Source: Paenibacillus sp. FSL H8-0537 (GTDB lineage Bacteria > Bacillota > Bacilli > Paenibacillales > Paenibacillaceae). Taken from it: DNA of 64,000 bases. The notes below the pieces were generated by a model. The model was not told the DNA's origin and ran no database searches. It worked only from the letters and a program-made list of their open reading frames with translations. The first letter of the stretch is position 1. Every line of letters starts with the position of its first letter. This document shows, one piece after another, positions 18,001 to 27,406 of the stretch. The stretch is taken from assembly GCF_038051995.1 (NCBI RefSeq), contig NZ_CP150290.1:2160001-2224000 (forward strand), read 5' to 3'. Both the position numbers and the translations under genes were made by a program.

Positions 18001-19473
18001 GTGCAAGCAGGAACGATGCAAGAGACTTCAACTTCACCCAATAAGACTTATAAAGTAATGCCGATTATGATTTCGCTATTGCTTAGCGGATTCATCGGAT
18101 TTTTTAGTGAAACCGCGCTAAATGTAGCATTGACAGATTTAATGAGAGATTTGAGCGTTAACGAGGCGACTGTACAATGGCTTACGACTATATTTTTGCT
18201 GACGCTAGGTGTACTGGTGCCCGTATCAGGCATGCTGCTGCAATGGTTTACAACACGGCAATTGTTTGTATGGTCATTGATTTTTTCTATTATTGGAACA
18301 TTCGTAGCGGCTATTGCACCGAACTTTGAAACGCTGCTTATTGCGCGTGTGCTTCAAGCAACGGGTACAGGGCTGCTGCTGCCGCTATTATTTAATACCA
18401 TTCTCGTCATTATTCCGATTGAAAAGCGTGGCGCTGCGATGGGAATTATCGGCCTCATTATGATGTTCGCACCAGCAACGGGGCCCACTTTTGCCGGCAT
18501 TTTGATCGCTAATTTAAGCTGGCACTGGATTTTCTGGGTGTCCTTGCCGTTTTTGATTATTTCATTATTTGTAGGGCTTGTCTATTTGCAAAATGTTTCT
18601 ACCTTGACTAAGCCGCGTATCGACATATTGTCGATTTGCTTGTCTACCCTTGGCTTTGGCGGTGTCGTATACGGCTTTAGCAGCGCGGGAGAAGGCGAGC
18701 ATGGATGGGGAAGCGCGAAAGTAATTATAGCGATGATCGTAGGTATCGTTGCACTCATTTTATTTGTTATCCGCCAGCTTAAGATGAAAGAGCCAATGAT
18801 TAATTTGTCGACGTTTAAATATCCGATGTTTACAATTGGCTTAATTATGGTGTTTATTTGTATGATGGTTATTTTGTCCTCCATGCTAATATTGCCTATG
18901 TATTTACAGCGCGGCCTAATGATGAGTCCCTTGACTGTTGGGCTGCTTCTCCTTCCAGGTGGACTTATTAATGGCTTCTTGTCCCCTGTAATGGGAGGAT
19001 TGTTTGATAAATATGGACCGAAATGGCTCGTTCTCCCAGGCCTGCTGGTCGTATCGGTTGTATTATGGTTTTTCTCTGATATTTCTACCGCGTCGACGAC
19101 TGTGTTGATCATCGTGCTTCATTCCCTGCTAATGATTGGGATTTCGATGATTATGATGCCTGCGCAAACGAATGGCTTGAATCAGCTTCCTCCTGAGCTG
19201 TACCCGCATGGAACAGCAATTATGAACACATTGCAGCAGGTGGCAGGTGCCATTGGTACAGCGCTGGCAGTCAGTATTATGACAGCAGGAATGGAGAAAT
19301 TTCTTAAGACAGCAGAAGGTAATCCTGAATCGCCAGCCAACTTGATTAGCGGATTAACCGTTGGTGTACAAGATGCTTTTATATTTGCAATGGTGGTTGC
19401 CCTTGTTGGGCTTGCAATTGCTTTCTTCATCAAGCGAGTGAAGGTGACAGCAGCAGGCAAACAAGGAGCTTAA
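18001..19473 (+). CDS. DHA2 (EmrB/QacA) multidrug efflux transporter, LmrB-like
   Basis: A 490-residue MFS drug:proton antiporter with 14 predicted helices, the DHA2 layout. The antiporter motif C appears as GIIGLIMMFAPATGPTFAGIL near residues 147-167, and LARVLQATGTGLLLPLLFNT-like helix-4 features precede it. The GTG at 18001 has gcaggagg 9 bases upstream; the ATG at 17992 is too close to that site. It follows the LmrA-like repressor in the same operon, as in lmrAB, which exports lincomycin-type drugs. The actual substrates cannot be read from sequence. Confidence 0.88.
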   Translation: MQAGTMQETSTSPNKTYKVMPIMISLLLSGFIGFFSETALNVALTDLMRDLSVNEATVQWLTTIFLLTLGVLVPVSGMLLQWFTTRQLFVWSLIFSIIGTFVAAIAPNFETLLIARVLQATGTGLLLPLLFNTILVIIPIEKRGAAMGIIGLIMMFAPATGPTFAGILIANLSWHWIFWVSLPFLIISLFVGLVYLQNVSTLTKPRIDILSICLSTLGFGGVVYGFSSAGEGEHGWGSAKVIIAMIVGIVALILFVIRQLKMKEPMINLSTFKYPMFTIGLIMVFICMMVILSSMLILPMYLQRGLMMSPLTVGLLLLPGGLINGFLSPVMGGLFDKYGPKWLVLPGLLVVSVVLWFFSDISTASTTVLIIVLHSLLMIGISMIMMPAQTNGLNQLPPELYPHGTAIMNTLQQVAGAIGTALAVSIMTAGMEKFLKTAEGNPESPANLISGLTVGVQDAFIFAMVVALVGLAIAFFIKRVKVTAAGKQGA

Positions 19474-19584
19474 TATCGACTCTAAATAGAAGTGCCAATT
19501 ATTTTTCAGAAGTTTTTTGAAAAATGCTTGCGTGATGCGATGTTTTCTGATATATTATATTTATTCGCTGTTAGCGAACATCGC

Positions 19585-19666
19585 GCGCGTGTGGCGGAAT
19601 TGGCAGACGCACTAGACTTAGGATCTAGCGTTTCACGACGTGGGGGTTCAAGTCCCTCCACGCGCA
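19585..19666 (+). tRNA. tRNA-Leu (anticodon TAG)
   Basis: The acceptor stem gcgcgtg/cacgcgc, a D-arm with tggcagacgca, the anticodon arm ctaga-CTTAGGA-tctag with TAG, a long variable arm (cgtttcacgacg) and the T-arm gggggttcaagtccctcc fold as a class II leucine tRNA. The discriminator base is A and CCA is not encoded. Confidence 0.96.
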
Positions 19667-19682
19667 TTATGAATGGAAGAGT

Positions 19683-19731
19683 AAGGGCTGTTTCAAGTAG
19701 TTTTTAACTACTGGGAAACAGCCCTTTTCTT
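19683..19731 (+). terminator. Rho-independent terminator after tRNA-Leu
   Basis: aagggctgtttc pairs with gaaacagccctt, with an inner aagtag/ctact pairing, followed by TTTCTTTT. Confidence 0.85.
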
Positions 19732-19809
19732 TTATGTTTTTTATTGAACCCGAATTAGTGAGTTTGGCTGTCCGCTCCCTCTTCTATTAGCTGCAATGGC
19801 TGTCATCCA

Positions 19810-19838
19810 TTACATAACATGTCCTATTTTGCTATAAT
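19810..19838 (+). promoter_or_regulatory. Promoter of the LacI-family gene
   Basis: An extended -10 element TGCTATAAT ends at 19838, with a weak TTACAT 17 bp upstream, 36 bp before the regulator start. Confidence 0.5.
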
Positions 19839-19874
19839 GGGACGATACTTGATAGCAGAAAGGAAGCGTTGGGC

Positions 19875-20903
19875 TTGAAACAGGTCACCATATATGATAT
19901 TGCCAAAGAGGCCAATGTATCGGTTGCCACCGTATCGAGGGTGCTGAACGATACCGCCCCGGTAAAGGGATCTACGCGAGCCAAGATTGAAGAGCTTATT
20001 CAAAAATACAACTTTCAGCCTAACGCAATGGCCAGAAGCTTACTAAAAAAAGAAACGGGCATTATTGGTGTCATTGTACCTGATCTGACTAATCCCTTTT
20101 TCCCGGAAGTATTCGCTGGAGCGGAGGAAGAGGCGCAGCACTCGGGACATACCTTTCTGCTTAGCAATTCTATCGGAGATTACGCTAAGGAATCGGAATA
20201 TCTTAGCATTATGCGGGAGAAACGCGTGGATGGTGTTATTTTTTTAGGGGGCAGGATTAATTTGAAGAACTGCGATGAGCATTTGGTGCAGGAGCTCGTG
20301 CAGCATGCAAGCGTCATTCCAACTGTGCTCGTTAACGGTGGGCTGCGCAACACGAATTTGATTAGAGTTGCTACCGACGAGTCGGTAGGGACTGCTCTCG
20401 CAGTCAGGCACCTGATTGAGCTGGGCCATACCGAAATCGGCTTTATTGGCGGAGAAAGCCATATGACCACAACCTCAATTAAGCTGCGGGCTTTCCGAAA
20501 GACGATGAAGGACGAGGGACTGGAAATTCGGGACAATTGGCTGCTGCCGGACAGCTTTTCCATCGAATCGGGCAAGCGCCAAATGCTGAAGCTGCTCGAA
20601 ATGGAAGAGAGGCCAACCGCTGTTTTTTGCGTCAATGATTATACGGCCATCGGGGCAATCAAGGCGGCGACGGAGGCTGGGCTGACGATTCCAACGGACA
20701 TGTCCGTTGTCGGATTTGATGATATTCCTTTGGCGCATCATTTTATCCCTGAGTTGACTACCGTTTCCCAGCAGGCGCATGAGCTTGGGAGAATGGCGGT
20801 ACAAGTGCTTAAAGCGATTATGAAGAAAGAAAAGGTCAAGCAGCTTACTTCTTTGGCGCCACAGCTTATTGTTCGGCAAAGTACGGGAGCACGGAGTATC
20901 TAA
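19875..20903 (+). CDS. LacI-family transcriptional regulator
   Basis: A 342-residue LacI/GalR regulator. The N-terminal helix-turn-helix and hinge (VTIYDIAKEANVSVATVSRVL, NAMARSLLKK) occupy residues 1-60; the rest is the periplasmic-binding-protein-like ligand domain (GIIGVIVPDLTNPFFPEV, then DDIPLAHHFIPELTTVSQ). The TTG at 19875 has AAGGAAG 9 bases upstream; TTG 19869 is an alternative. It lies immediately upstream of a large carbohydrate-uptake operon on the same strand and is separated from it by a terminator. It is the likely local regulator, with a perfect TGAAA/TTTCA palindrome just after the operon's -10 as candidate operator. Confidence 0.9.
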   Translation: MKQVTIYDIAKEANVSVATVSRVLNDTAPVKGSTRAKIEELIQKYNFQPNAMARSLLKKETGIIGVIVPDLTNPFFPEVFAGAEEEAQHSGHTFLLSNSIGDYAKESEYLSIMREKRVDGVIFLGGRINLKNCDEHLVQELVQHASVIPTVLVNGGLRNTNLIRVATDESVGTALAVRHLIELGHTEIGFIGGESHMTTTSIKLRAFRKTMKDEGLEIRDNWLLPDSFSIESGKRQMLKLLEMEERPTAVFCVNDYTAIGAIKAATEAGLTIPTDMSVVGFDDIPLAHHFIPELTTVSQQAHELGRMAVQVLKAIMKKEKVKQLTSLAPQLIVRQSTGARSI

Positions 20904-20904
20904 A

Positions 20905-20947
20905 AGAGCGGCAAGCCAGATATTTCGGGCTTGCCGCTCTTTTTTTA
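20905..20947 (+). terminator. Rho-independent terminator
   Basis: agagcggcaagcc pairs exactly with ggcttgccgctct, followed by seven T. It separates the LacI gene from the ABC operon. Confidence 0.93.
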
Positions 20948-21016
20948 GGTCTAATGGAATGTACGGAGCCGCGCTTACTTTTATCATGCCAGATATGGAT
21001 AATATAAACTTTAATG

Positions 21017-21072
21017 TTGACCATAGTAAGCAAGCGAGCTATACTGAAATGGGTTTCATGAAAGCCTTTACA
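21017..21072 (+). promoter_or_regulatory. Promoter, LacI-type palindrome and cre-like site of the ABC/GH30 operon
   Basis: TTGACC (21017-21022) and TATACT (21040-21045) are spaced 17 bp. TGAAAtgggTTTCA (21045-21058) is a perfect inverted repeat at the start site, a candidate operator for the LacI-family protein. Overlapping its end, tgaaagcctttaca (21059-21072) matches the CcpA cre consensus TGWAANCGNTNWCA at 13 of 14 positions, the mismatch being in the central CG. Confidence 0.6.
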
Positions 21073-21109
21073 TTTAGTTAATCATCTATCAAGGGGAGCG
21101 TGCTGAACA

Positions 21110-22522
21110 GTGAAACAGATGAAAAGAATGAAGTCGATGTTGCTTATTTTATTACCGGCTGTATTGATGATTCTCTCTGCTTGCAGTGGCAACAATACAG
21201 GAAATACAGTGGCCACTGAGTCGCCTGCCTCAACTGCAACACCGACGGAGGAAACGTCTGCGCCCACTGAGGAGCCTGAGCCTCCAGCCGCCAATTTGGG
21301 CGGTAGAGAAATTCGCATTTCACATTGGTGGGATGCTGCCCCTGACGGAGATTCCGAAGCGGATGAGTTGGCACGTGAAAGAATCAAAAAAGTGGAAGAA
21401 AAATATAACGTCAAAATCAAATACTTAAATACGGAATATTGGTCGACTACAGAGAAGCTATCCTCCTCTGTTATGTCGAACGATCCTTTCGCTGAAATTG
21501 TCCGACTGCCTGACGGCTTCATATGGGGCCTTATGCAAGGGGGATTTTTGACGCCCTTGGAAGATTACCTGAAAGATACGCGGATTGCGCCGGACGTCGT
21601 TGAATCGATGCGCTTTGGCGGCGACCATGTATTCGGATTAGAAAGCTGGTATAACCCGAATGACACGGGGATGTATTATAACAAAAGAATTTTCAAGGAG
21701 GCGGGCTTAAAGGATCCGCAGCAGCTAATGGATGAGGACAACTGGAATTGGACGACGATGCTGGATGCCGCGAAGAAGCTGACCGTAGACAATAATGGAG
21801 ATGGAAAAGCTGACCAATACGGCCTTGCCGGTGCCCATTATGTTTTCTCGGAGCTGCTGATCGCCAGCAACGGCGGCATTATATACGACGAGGCGAACAA
21901 AAAAGTAGCTTTTGATTCACCCGAATCTATGGAAGCGCTTAACTTCCTTTATGGCCTGTATAACGAGCATAAAGTTGTGAAGAAAAATGAAGGTAACGAC
22001 TGGGAGGATCCGGCAAAATATTTTGCCGAAGGCACGATAGCCATGTATCCGGGCGGCTTGTGGGAAATTGAAGGGCGCCTCCAGGACAAGATGAAGGATG
22101 AGTGGGGATACGTTTATCTTCCTAAGGGTCCACAGGCGGACACCTATCTTGATCCGCTTGGTCAAACGGCAGCTTACGTTATCCCTAAAGGAGTTAAGGA
22201 TGCGGATGTTATCGTGAAAATCTGGGAAGAGCTTCAGGATTTCGATAACTGGCAGGAAAATCGCAGGCTGTGGCAGGAAAATGTGCTGCCGGATGAAAGC
22301 TCTATCGCTAATGCCATGAATGACGCTGGAAAAGTACAGCGTGTGTTCGGCGGACGCTTCGGGGGTCTCGGCATTAAGGACCAGCTCGACTCCGTGACGG
22401 GCAAGTTCGTCAAGGGCGAAATTACGCCAGCAACGGGCGTCGCCCAGGTAATCGGGCCTGCGCAAGCAGCTGCTGAAAAAGTGCTGAGAGGCGAGCAAGA
22501 CAAGAAAGACGACAAAAAGTAA
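21110..22522 (+). CDS. Extracellular solute-binding lipoprotein (CUT1-type ABC)
   Basis: A 470-residue sugar-binding lipoprotein from GTG 21110 (AAGGGGAG 9 bases upstream). The signal peptide ends in a lipobox, LMILSAC, with the cysteine near residue 25. A Thr/Pro/Glu-rich linker follows, then a family 1 solute-binding fold (REIRISHWWDAAPDGDSEADEL, GMYYNKRIFKEAG, FAEGTIAMYPGGLWEIEG in order). It delivers an oligosaccharide to CUT1 permeases. It is the first gene of the long operon; a hairpin follows it and may favour its expression over downstream genes. Confidence 0.9.
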   Translation: MKQMKRMKSMLLILLPAVLMILSACSGNNTGNTVATESPASTATPTEETSAPTEEPEPPAANLGGREIRISHWWDAAPDGDSEADELARERIKKVEEKYNVKIKYLNTEYWSTTEKLSSSVMSNDPFAEIVRLPDGFIWGLMQGGFLTPLEDYLKDTRIAPDVVESMRFGGDHVFGLESWYNPNDTGMYYNKRIFKEAGLKDPQQLMDEDNWNWTTMLDAAKKLTVDNNGDGKADQYGLAGAHYVFSELLIASNGGIIYDEANKKVAFDSPESMEALNFLYGLYNEHKVVKKNEGNDWEDPAKYFAEGTIAMYPGGLWEIEGRLQDKMKDEWGYVYLPKGPQADTYLDPLGQTAAYVIPKGVKDADVIVKIWEELQDFDNWQENRRLWQENVLPDESSIANAMNDAGKVQRVFGGRFGGLGIKDQLDSVTGKFVKGEITPATGVAQVIGPAQAAAEKVLRGEQDKKDDKK

Positions 22523-22555
22523 TTCCCAAAGGCTTTGCCCATAATAAAGCGGCCT

Positions 22556-22584
22556 GCCCGGCTTTCCGATTAGGGAAACCGGGC
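22556..22584 (+). other. Intercistronic stem-loop
   Basis: gcccggctttcc pairs with gggaaaccgggc with one bulged base. It has no T-run directly after it (gattgctgtaaaaaattt). It sits between the two solute-binding-protein genes and may stabilise the upstream mRNA or attenuate read-through, as is common after binding-protein genes. Confidence 0.55.
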
Positions 22585-22629
22585 GATTGCTGTAAAAAAT
22601 TTCGCCAGTTTACAAAAGGGGGGAATGAG

Positions 22630-25545
22630 GTGGAAATCGTATTTTTCAGAAAAACGGCCGCTAGGATCATGGTTATCGCTATGCTGATTTCGATATTGGC
22701 TTTCCCTATAGCTCAGTCCGGCGCAGCCAGCATTCAAGCCGGTTCGGCTAAGGAAGCCGAGTCAAGCAGCGACCAGAGCCTATTAACAAACGAAGCAGAA
22801 AACAGCTACGCCCATTACTTGCAGCGCTATAAGGAAATAGAACGGCCTCGGGAGGAAATGGTCATACAAGGGGCGGACTACACAAGGGCAAGCGAAATGG
22901 AACCCGAAATCGTTCATGAGCTTGGGGGCGTATCAGGCGACTTCGTCAAGACGGGTGAAAGCGGCTCTATAGAGTGGGAGCTTGAGGTGCCGAAATCCGG
23001 CTTGTATCATATCGCCATTCGCTATTTTCCGATCGAAGGAAAAAGCTCGGCAATCGAAAGGGAGCTGCTGATCGACGGCGAGCTGCCGTTTGCCAGCGCC
23101 AGAAATTTGACCTTTCACCGCATATGGAAAAATGAGAGTGATCAGATTTTGCAGGATAACCGGGAAAATGAGCTGCGGCCGCGCCAGGTAGAATCGCCGA
23201 TGTGGCAGGAGTCGCTGCTTCGAGATACAGAAGGGTACTACGAGGAGCCGTACTTCTTTTATTTTTCGGCTGGCAAGCACACATTGACGCTGTTATCTTC
23301 CAGAGAGCCGATGGCAATCGACTATTTGAAAGTGTATCAATATGATGAGCCTTCGCCTTACGAAGAGGTAGAGCGGGGATACAAGTCTAAGGGCTATGCG
23401 GAGACTAGCGGACATTTGATTAAAATGCAAGGCGAAAACGCCGCCTACAAATCGTCTCCTACCTTATATCCGATTTCCGATCGTTCCAGCCCGTCTACCG
23501 AGCCTTATGACGTATCGAAGATTAAGATGAATACGATTGGCGGCAACAACTGGCGGGTGCCGGGCCAATGGATCGCATGGGACATCGAAGCGCCAGAGGA
23601 CGGGCTATACCGGATTGCGATCAAGAACAGGCAAGAATTGCTGCGAGGCATTTATTCTACACGCTCGCTATGGATTGACGGGGTCATTCCGTTTCAAGAA
23701 ATGACGCAAATTCCGTTTTATTATGACTCGGACTGGCAGATGAATGTGCTAGGAAGCGAGGAAAAGCCTTATTTATTTTATATGACTAAAGGGAAGCATG
23801 AGCTGAGGCTGGAGGTGAGCTTAGGCGCAATGGCTCCTCTGATTCGCCAAGTAGAAGCAAGCTTGCTTGACATCAATGCTATGTATCGCAAAATTTTGAT
23901 GATTACCGGCAATGTACCGGATCCTTATAGGGATTATCAATTAGATAAACAAATTCCCGACATGGTCGGCGTGTTTCAGGAGCAAAGCGATATTCTGTAT
24001 GCCGTATCGAAGGAGCTAGTTCGCCTGACAGGCGAGAAAAGCGACAAGACGGCTACATTGGATAAAACCGCCTATCAATTAGCAGATTTGGCTCAAAAAC
24101 CGGAAACGGTCCAGAAGCGGCTGTCTCAATTCAAAATTAATGTTGGCAGCGTCGGAGCCTGGATTCTGCAAGTGAGAGAGCAGCCGCTCGAAATCGATTA
24201 CCTCGCTTTGGCTTCAGCTGATGTAGAGCTGCCCGAAGCAGATGCTTCAGCTTCAAAAAAAATCGTTCATGAGGTATCTTCCTTCTTTCATTCCTTCTTT
24301 GAAGATTACGATACGATCGGAAACATGGCCCAGGATGAGCAATCAATAACGGTATGGATTGGAACCGGCCGCGATCAGGCTCAAGTGCTGAAGGCGATGA
24401 TTGATGATTCATTTACGCCGCTTACTGGTGTTGGAGTCAACCTTAAGCTGGTCAATCAGGATGTGCTGCTGCGTGCGTCTTTGGCAGGTGAGGGACCCGA
24501 TGTAGCCATGCAGGTCGGCAACGATGTGCCGGTAAATTTCGGCATGCGGAATGCAGCGGAGGACTTGTCGCAATTCCCGGGCTATAGGGCGGTTGTGCAG
24601 CAATTCAGGGACAGCGCGCTTGTTCCATACCGATTTGAGGAGCAGGTGTTTGCGCTGCCTGAGCAGCAAATTTTCAATATGCTTTTTTACCGGAAGGATA
24701 TATTAGAGGAGCTGAAACTTGAGCCGCCGCAAACGTGGGATGATGTGTACGCGATGATTCCGGTTCTGCAAAAGCATCATATGGATTTCGCGCTGCCGAT
24801 TGCCCAGACGACGGGTGTTCCTGTAATGGAGGCGAATCGTGCGTTTGCTATGCTTTTATACCAGCTGGACGGCTCCTTTTATTTGAACAACGGAGCCAAA
24901 AGCGGACTGGATACAGAGGTCGGACTAGATGCATTCAAAAAATGGACCGACTTCTATACGAGCTATAAGCTGCCGCTCATCTTTGATTTTCCAATGCGCT
25001 TTCGTACGGGCGAAATGCCGGTCGGCATACAGGATTACACCTTTTACAACTATTTGAGCGTATCCGCCCCAGAAATTAAGGGCTTGTGGGAGTTCGTTCC
25101 TGTTCCAGGCACCGTGCAGCAGGATGGTTCTATTCGCCGGGATGTGGCTAGCGGCGGGACAGCCGCCATCATGCTCAAGCAGGCTAAAAACAAGGAAGCA
25201 GCTTGGGAGTTTATGAAATGGTGGGTGGGCAAGGATGCCCAGGTTCGCTTCGGCAGAGAGATGGAAGGACTGATGGGCGCTGCAGCACGTTATCCGACTG
25301 CCAATATTGAAGCGCTTAAGGAGCTGCCATGGCCGGCGCGCAATTATCGCAGCCTGGAAGAACAATGGCAATGGGTACAGGGCGTGCCGGAGGTGCCGGG
25401 AGGCTATTTCACAGGAAGGCATTTGGACAATGCTTTGCGTGAAGTGATTAACAACGGCACGAATACAGCCGACTCCTTATACGATTATGTCCAAGAAATC
25501 GACTATGAAATTACCCAAAAAAGAAGCGAGTTTCATTTGGAATGA
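22630..25545 (+). CDS. Secreted fusion of two beta-sandwich modules and a solute-binding domain
   Basis: A 971-residue exported protein from GTG 22630 with a signal peptide (ARIMVIAMLISILAFPIAQSG). Two similar modules follow at about residues 55-240 and 285-410. Each has a carbohydrate-binding-module-like core, SIEWELEVPKSGLYHIAIRY in the first and IAWDIEAPEDGLYRIAIK in the second. The C-terminal 400 residues (from about 572, SITVWIGTGRDQAQ) are a family 1 solute-binding fold, with AIMLKQAKNKEAAWEFMKWW near its end. There is no lipobox cysteine, so anchoring is unclear. The fusion is far longer than the usual 420-550 residues. It may pre-bind polymeric glycan for the adjacent permeases. Confidence 0.85.
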   Translation: MEIVFFRKTAARIMVIAMLISILAFPIAQSGAASIQAGSAKEAESSSDQSLLTNEAENSYAHYLQRYKEIERPREEMVIQGADYTRASEMEPEIVHELGGVSGDFVKTGESGSIEWELEVPKSGLYHIAIRYFPIEGKSSAIERELLIDGELPFASARNLTFHRIWKNESDQILQDNRENELRPRQVESPMWQESLLRDTEGYYEEPYFFYFSAGKHTLTLLSSREPMAIDYLKVYQYDEPSPYEEVERGYKSKGYAETSGHLIKMQGENAAYKSSPTLYPISDRSSPSTEPYDVSKIKMNTIGGNNWRVPGQWIAWDIEAPEDGLYRIAIKNRQELLRGIYSTRSLWIDGVIPFQEMTQIPFYYDSDWQMNVLGSEEKPYLFYMTKGKHELRLEVSLGAMAPLIRQVEASLLDINAMYRKILMITGNVPDPYRDYQLDKQIPDMVGVFQEQSDILYAVSKELVRLTGEKSDKTATLDKTAYQLADLAQKPETVQKRLSQFKINVGSVGAWILQVREQPLEIDYLALASADVELPEADASASKKIVHEVSSFFHSFFEDYDTIGNMAQDEQSITVWIGTGRDQAQVLKAMIDDSFTPLTGVGVNLKLVNQDVLLRASLAGEGPDVAMQVGNDVPVNFGMRNAAEDLSQFPGYRAVVQQFRDSALVPYRFEEQVFALPEQQIFNMLFYRKDILEELKLEPPQTWDDVYAMIPVLQKHHMDFALPIAQTTGVPVMEANRAFAMLLYQLDGSFYLNNGAKSGLDTEVGLDAFKKWTDFYTSYKLPLIFDFPMRFRTGEMPVGIQDYTFYNYLSVSAPEIKGLWEFVPVPGTVQQDGSIRRDVASGGTAAIMLKQAKNKEAAWEFMKWWVGKDAQVRFGREMEGLMGAAARYPTANIEALKELPWPARNYRSLEEQWQWVQGVPEVPGGYFTGRHLDNALREVINNGTNTADSLYDYVQEIDYEITQKRSEFHLE

Positions 25546-25567
25546 GGGGACTTAAGGAGGGACTCTT

Positions 25568-26533
25568 TTGCAGAAAACGAAAATCGCGGCTGAGATTATA
25601 CTCCAGCCGAAGGGCCGCCTTGCTGGGCCGCAGCGGAAATGGGAGCTGTTCGTTAAGGATATGAAGCGGGATAAGCATTTGTTTGTCCTGCTGATTCCTT
25701 ATATGGTGCTGTTTCTGTTATTTACGGTGCTGCCGGTCATCATTTCCATCCTTTTCAGCTTTACGTATTTTAATATGCTTGAATTTCCGCGCTGGGTCGG
25801 ATGGGAGAATTATTCCAAGCTGCTTTGGAATGACGATGTGTTTCTCATTGGACTAAAAAATACGCTTATATTTGCCGTCATAACCGGTCCGGTCAGCTAT
25901 ATCGCTTGTTTCGTATTCGCATGGCTTATTAATGAGCTTAATCCGAAAATCAGGGCATTTATGACGCTCGTGTTTTTTGCTCCTTCGATTTCGGGCAACG
26001 TCTTTTTTATTTGGCAAATTATTTTTTCAAGCGATTCGTATGGCATTATGAACGGCTTTCTGATGAAGATCGGGTTTATTTACGAGCCTATTCAATGGCT
26101 GCAGAATCCTGACTATATGCTCACGATTATTATTATCGTCCAATTATGGCTCAGCCTCGGGACCAGCTTTCTGGCGTTTATTGCCGGCTTGCAGACGGTT
26201 GACCGCACATTGTACGAGGCAGGGGCAGTGGATGGCGTGAAAAATCGCTGGCAGGAGCTTTGGTTTATTACCCTTCCATCCATGAGGCCGCAGCTGATGT
26301 TTGGCGCCGTCATCCAGATTACGTCTTCCCTTGCAGTAGCAGACGTAGCGATGGCTTTGGCTGGCTTTCCGAGCGTGCAGTATGGCGCACATACCGTCGT
26401 TACCCATTTGGTGGATTACGGCACGATTCGTTTCGAAATGGGCTATGCGTCTGCTATCGCGACCGTACTATTTATGCTGATGCTGGGCACCAATCTGGCC
26501 GTTCAAAAGTTGCTGAAGAGGGTGGGGGAATAG
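25568..26533 (+). CDS. CUT1 sugar ABC transporter permease (first of pair 1)
   Basis: A 321-residue inner-membrane permease from TTG 25568 (AAGGAGGGA upstream), with six helices after a 35-residue N-terminal tail. The EAA loop that contacts the ATPase is readable as LYEAGAVDGVKNRWQELWFITLP near residues 219-241. It is of the MalF/UgpA/LplB type and pairs with the next permease. It begins 23 bp after the fusion binding protein, supporting that protein as its partner. Confidence 0.92.
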   Translation: MQKTKIAAEIILQPKGRLAGPQRKWELFVKDMKRDKHLFVLLIPYMVLFLLFTVLPVIISILFSFTYFNMLEFPRWVGWENYSKLLWNDDVFLIGLKNTLIFAVITGPVSYIACFVFAWLINELNPKIRAFMTLVFFAPSISGNVFFIWQIIFSSDSYGIMNGFLMKIGFIYEPIQWLQNPDYMLTIIIIVQLWLSLGTSFLAFIAGLQTVDRTLYEAGAVDGVKNRWQELWFITLPSMRPQLMFGAVIQITSSLAVADVAMALAGFPSVQYGAHTVVTHLVDYGTIRFEMGYASAIATVLFMLMLGTNLAVQKLLKRVGE

Positions 26534-26538
26534 GCGAG

Positions 26539-27402
26539 ATGAAGCTGGCCATGCGTCTGAAAAAAAGAGTGAACCGGTCCTGGCAGGTGGACATAATGCT
26601 GCTCCTTGTACTGGGCTTGTTTGGCTCCTTTATGGCAGTTCCGTTGATCTATGTCATTAATAATGCATTTAAGCCGCTTGATGAGTTGTTTATATTCCCG
26701 CCTACGCTGCTTGTCAGAAATGCAACACTTGAAAATTTCGCGGATTTGTTTCAAGTCATGAAAAATTCGTGGGTTCCATTTTCCAGATATATTTTCAATA
26801 CCTTTTTTATTACGGCGGCAGGAACGGCAGGACATATTTTGCTGGCATCGGCGGCGGCTTATCCGCTGGCCAAGCATAAGTTTCGCGGACACAAAGTGCT
26901 GTTCACGGTTATTGTCCTTTCGCTGATGTTTTCCCCGCATGTGACGGCGATTCCAAATTATATGATCATGTCTGTGCTGGGGTGGATGGATTCGTACCAA
27001 GCTGTAATCGTTCCGGCGTTTGCCTATCCGCTTGGCCTATATTTAATGAAACAATTCATGGAGCAAATACCGGATGCTTTGCTGGAAGCCGCCAAGATCG
27101 ACGGCGCCAGCGAATACCGGATATTTTGGCAAGTCGTTATGCCGCTCGTCAAGCCTGCCTGGCTGACGCTGTTAATTCTGATGATGCAAATGCTTTGGGG
27201 AGCGGATGGAGGCAGCTTCATTTACAGCGAACAGCTCAAGACGATGCATTACGCGATGGGGCAAATCATTCAAGGCGGTATTGCCCGCGCAGGGGTTGGC
27301 GCCGCAGTTGCTGTGATTATGATGACCGTGCCAATCGTGACGTTTGTTTTTTCACAGAGCAATGTCATTCAGACGATGGCTTCGTCTGGGATGAAGGACT
27401 AA
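26539..27402 (+). CDS. CUT1 sugar ABC transporter permease (second of pair 1)
   Basis: A 287-residue MalG-type permease with six helices. The EAA loop reads LLEAAKIDGASEYRIFWQVVMP near residues 181-202. The ATG at 26539 follows the previous stop by 5 bp; longer in-frame extensions upstream overlap the first permease and are rejected. No ATPase gene accompanies it, so it probably uses a shared MsmX-type ATPase encoded elsewhere, as many Gram-positive CUT1 systems do. Confidence 0.9.
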   Translation: MKLAMRLKKRVNRSWQVDIMLLLVLGLFGSFMAVPLIYVINNAFKPLDELFIFPPTLLVRNATLENFADLFQVMKNSWVPFSRYIFNTFFITAAGTAGHILLASAAAYPLAKHKFRGHKVLFTVIVLSLMFSPHVTAIPNYMIMSVLGWMDSYQAVIVPAFAYPLGLYLMKQFMEQIPDALLEAAKIDGASEYRIFWQVVMPLVKPAWLTLLILMMQMLWGADGGSFIYSEQLKTMHYAMGQIIQGGIARAGVGAAVAVIMMTVPIVTFVFSQSNVIQTMASSGMKD

Positions 27403-27406
27403 AGCG

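Noticed and set aside
19492..19707. 71-residue frame across the tRNA
   Set aside because: It runs through the tRNA-Leu gene, so it is a spurious frame.
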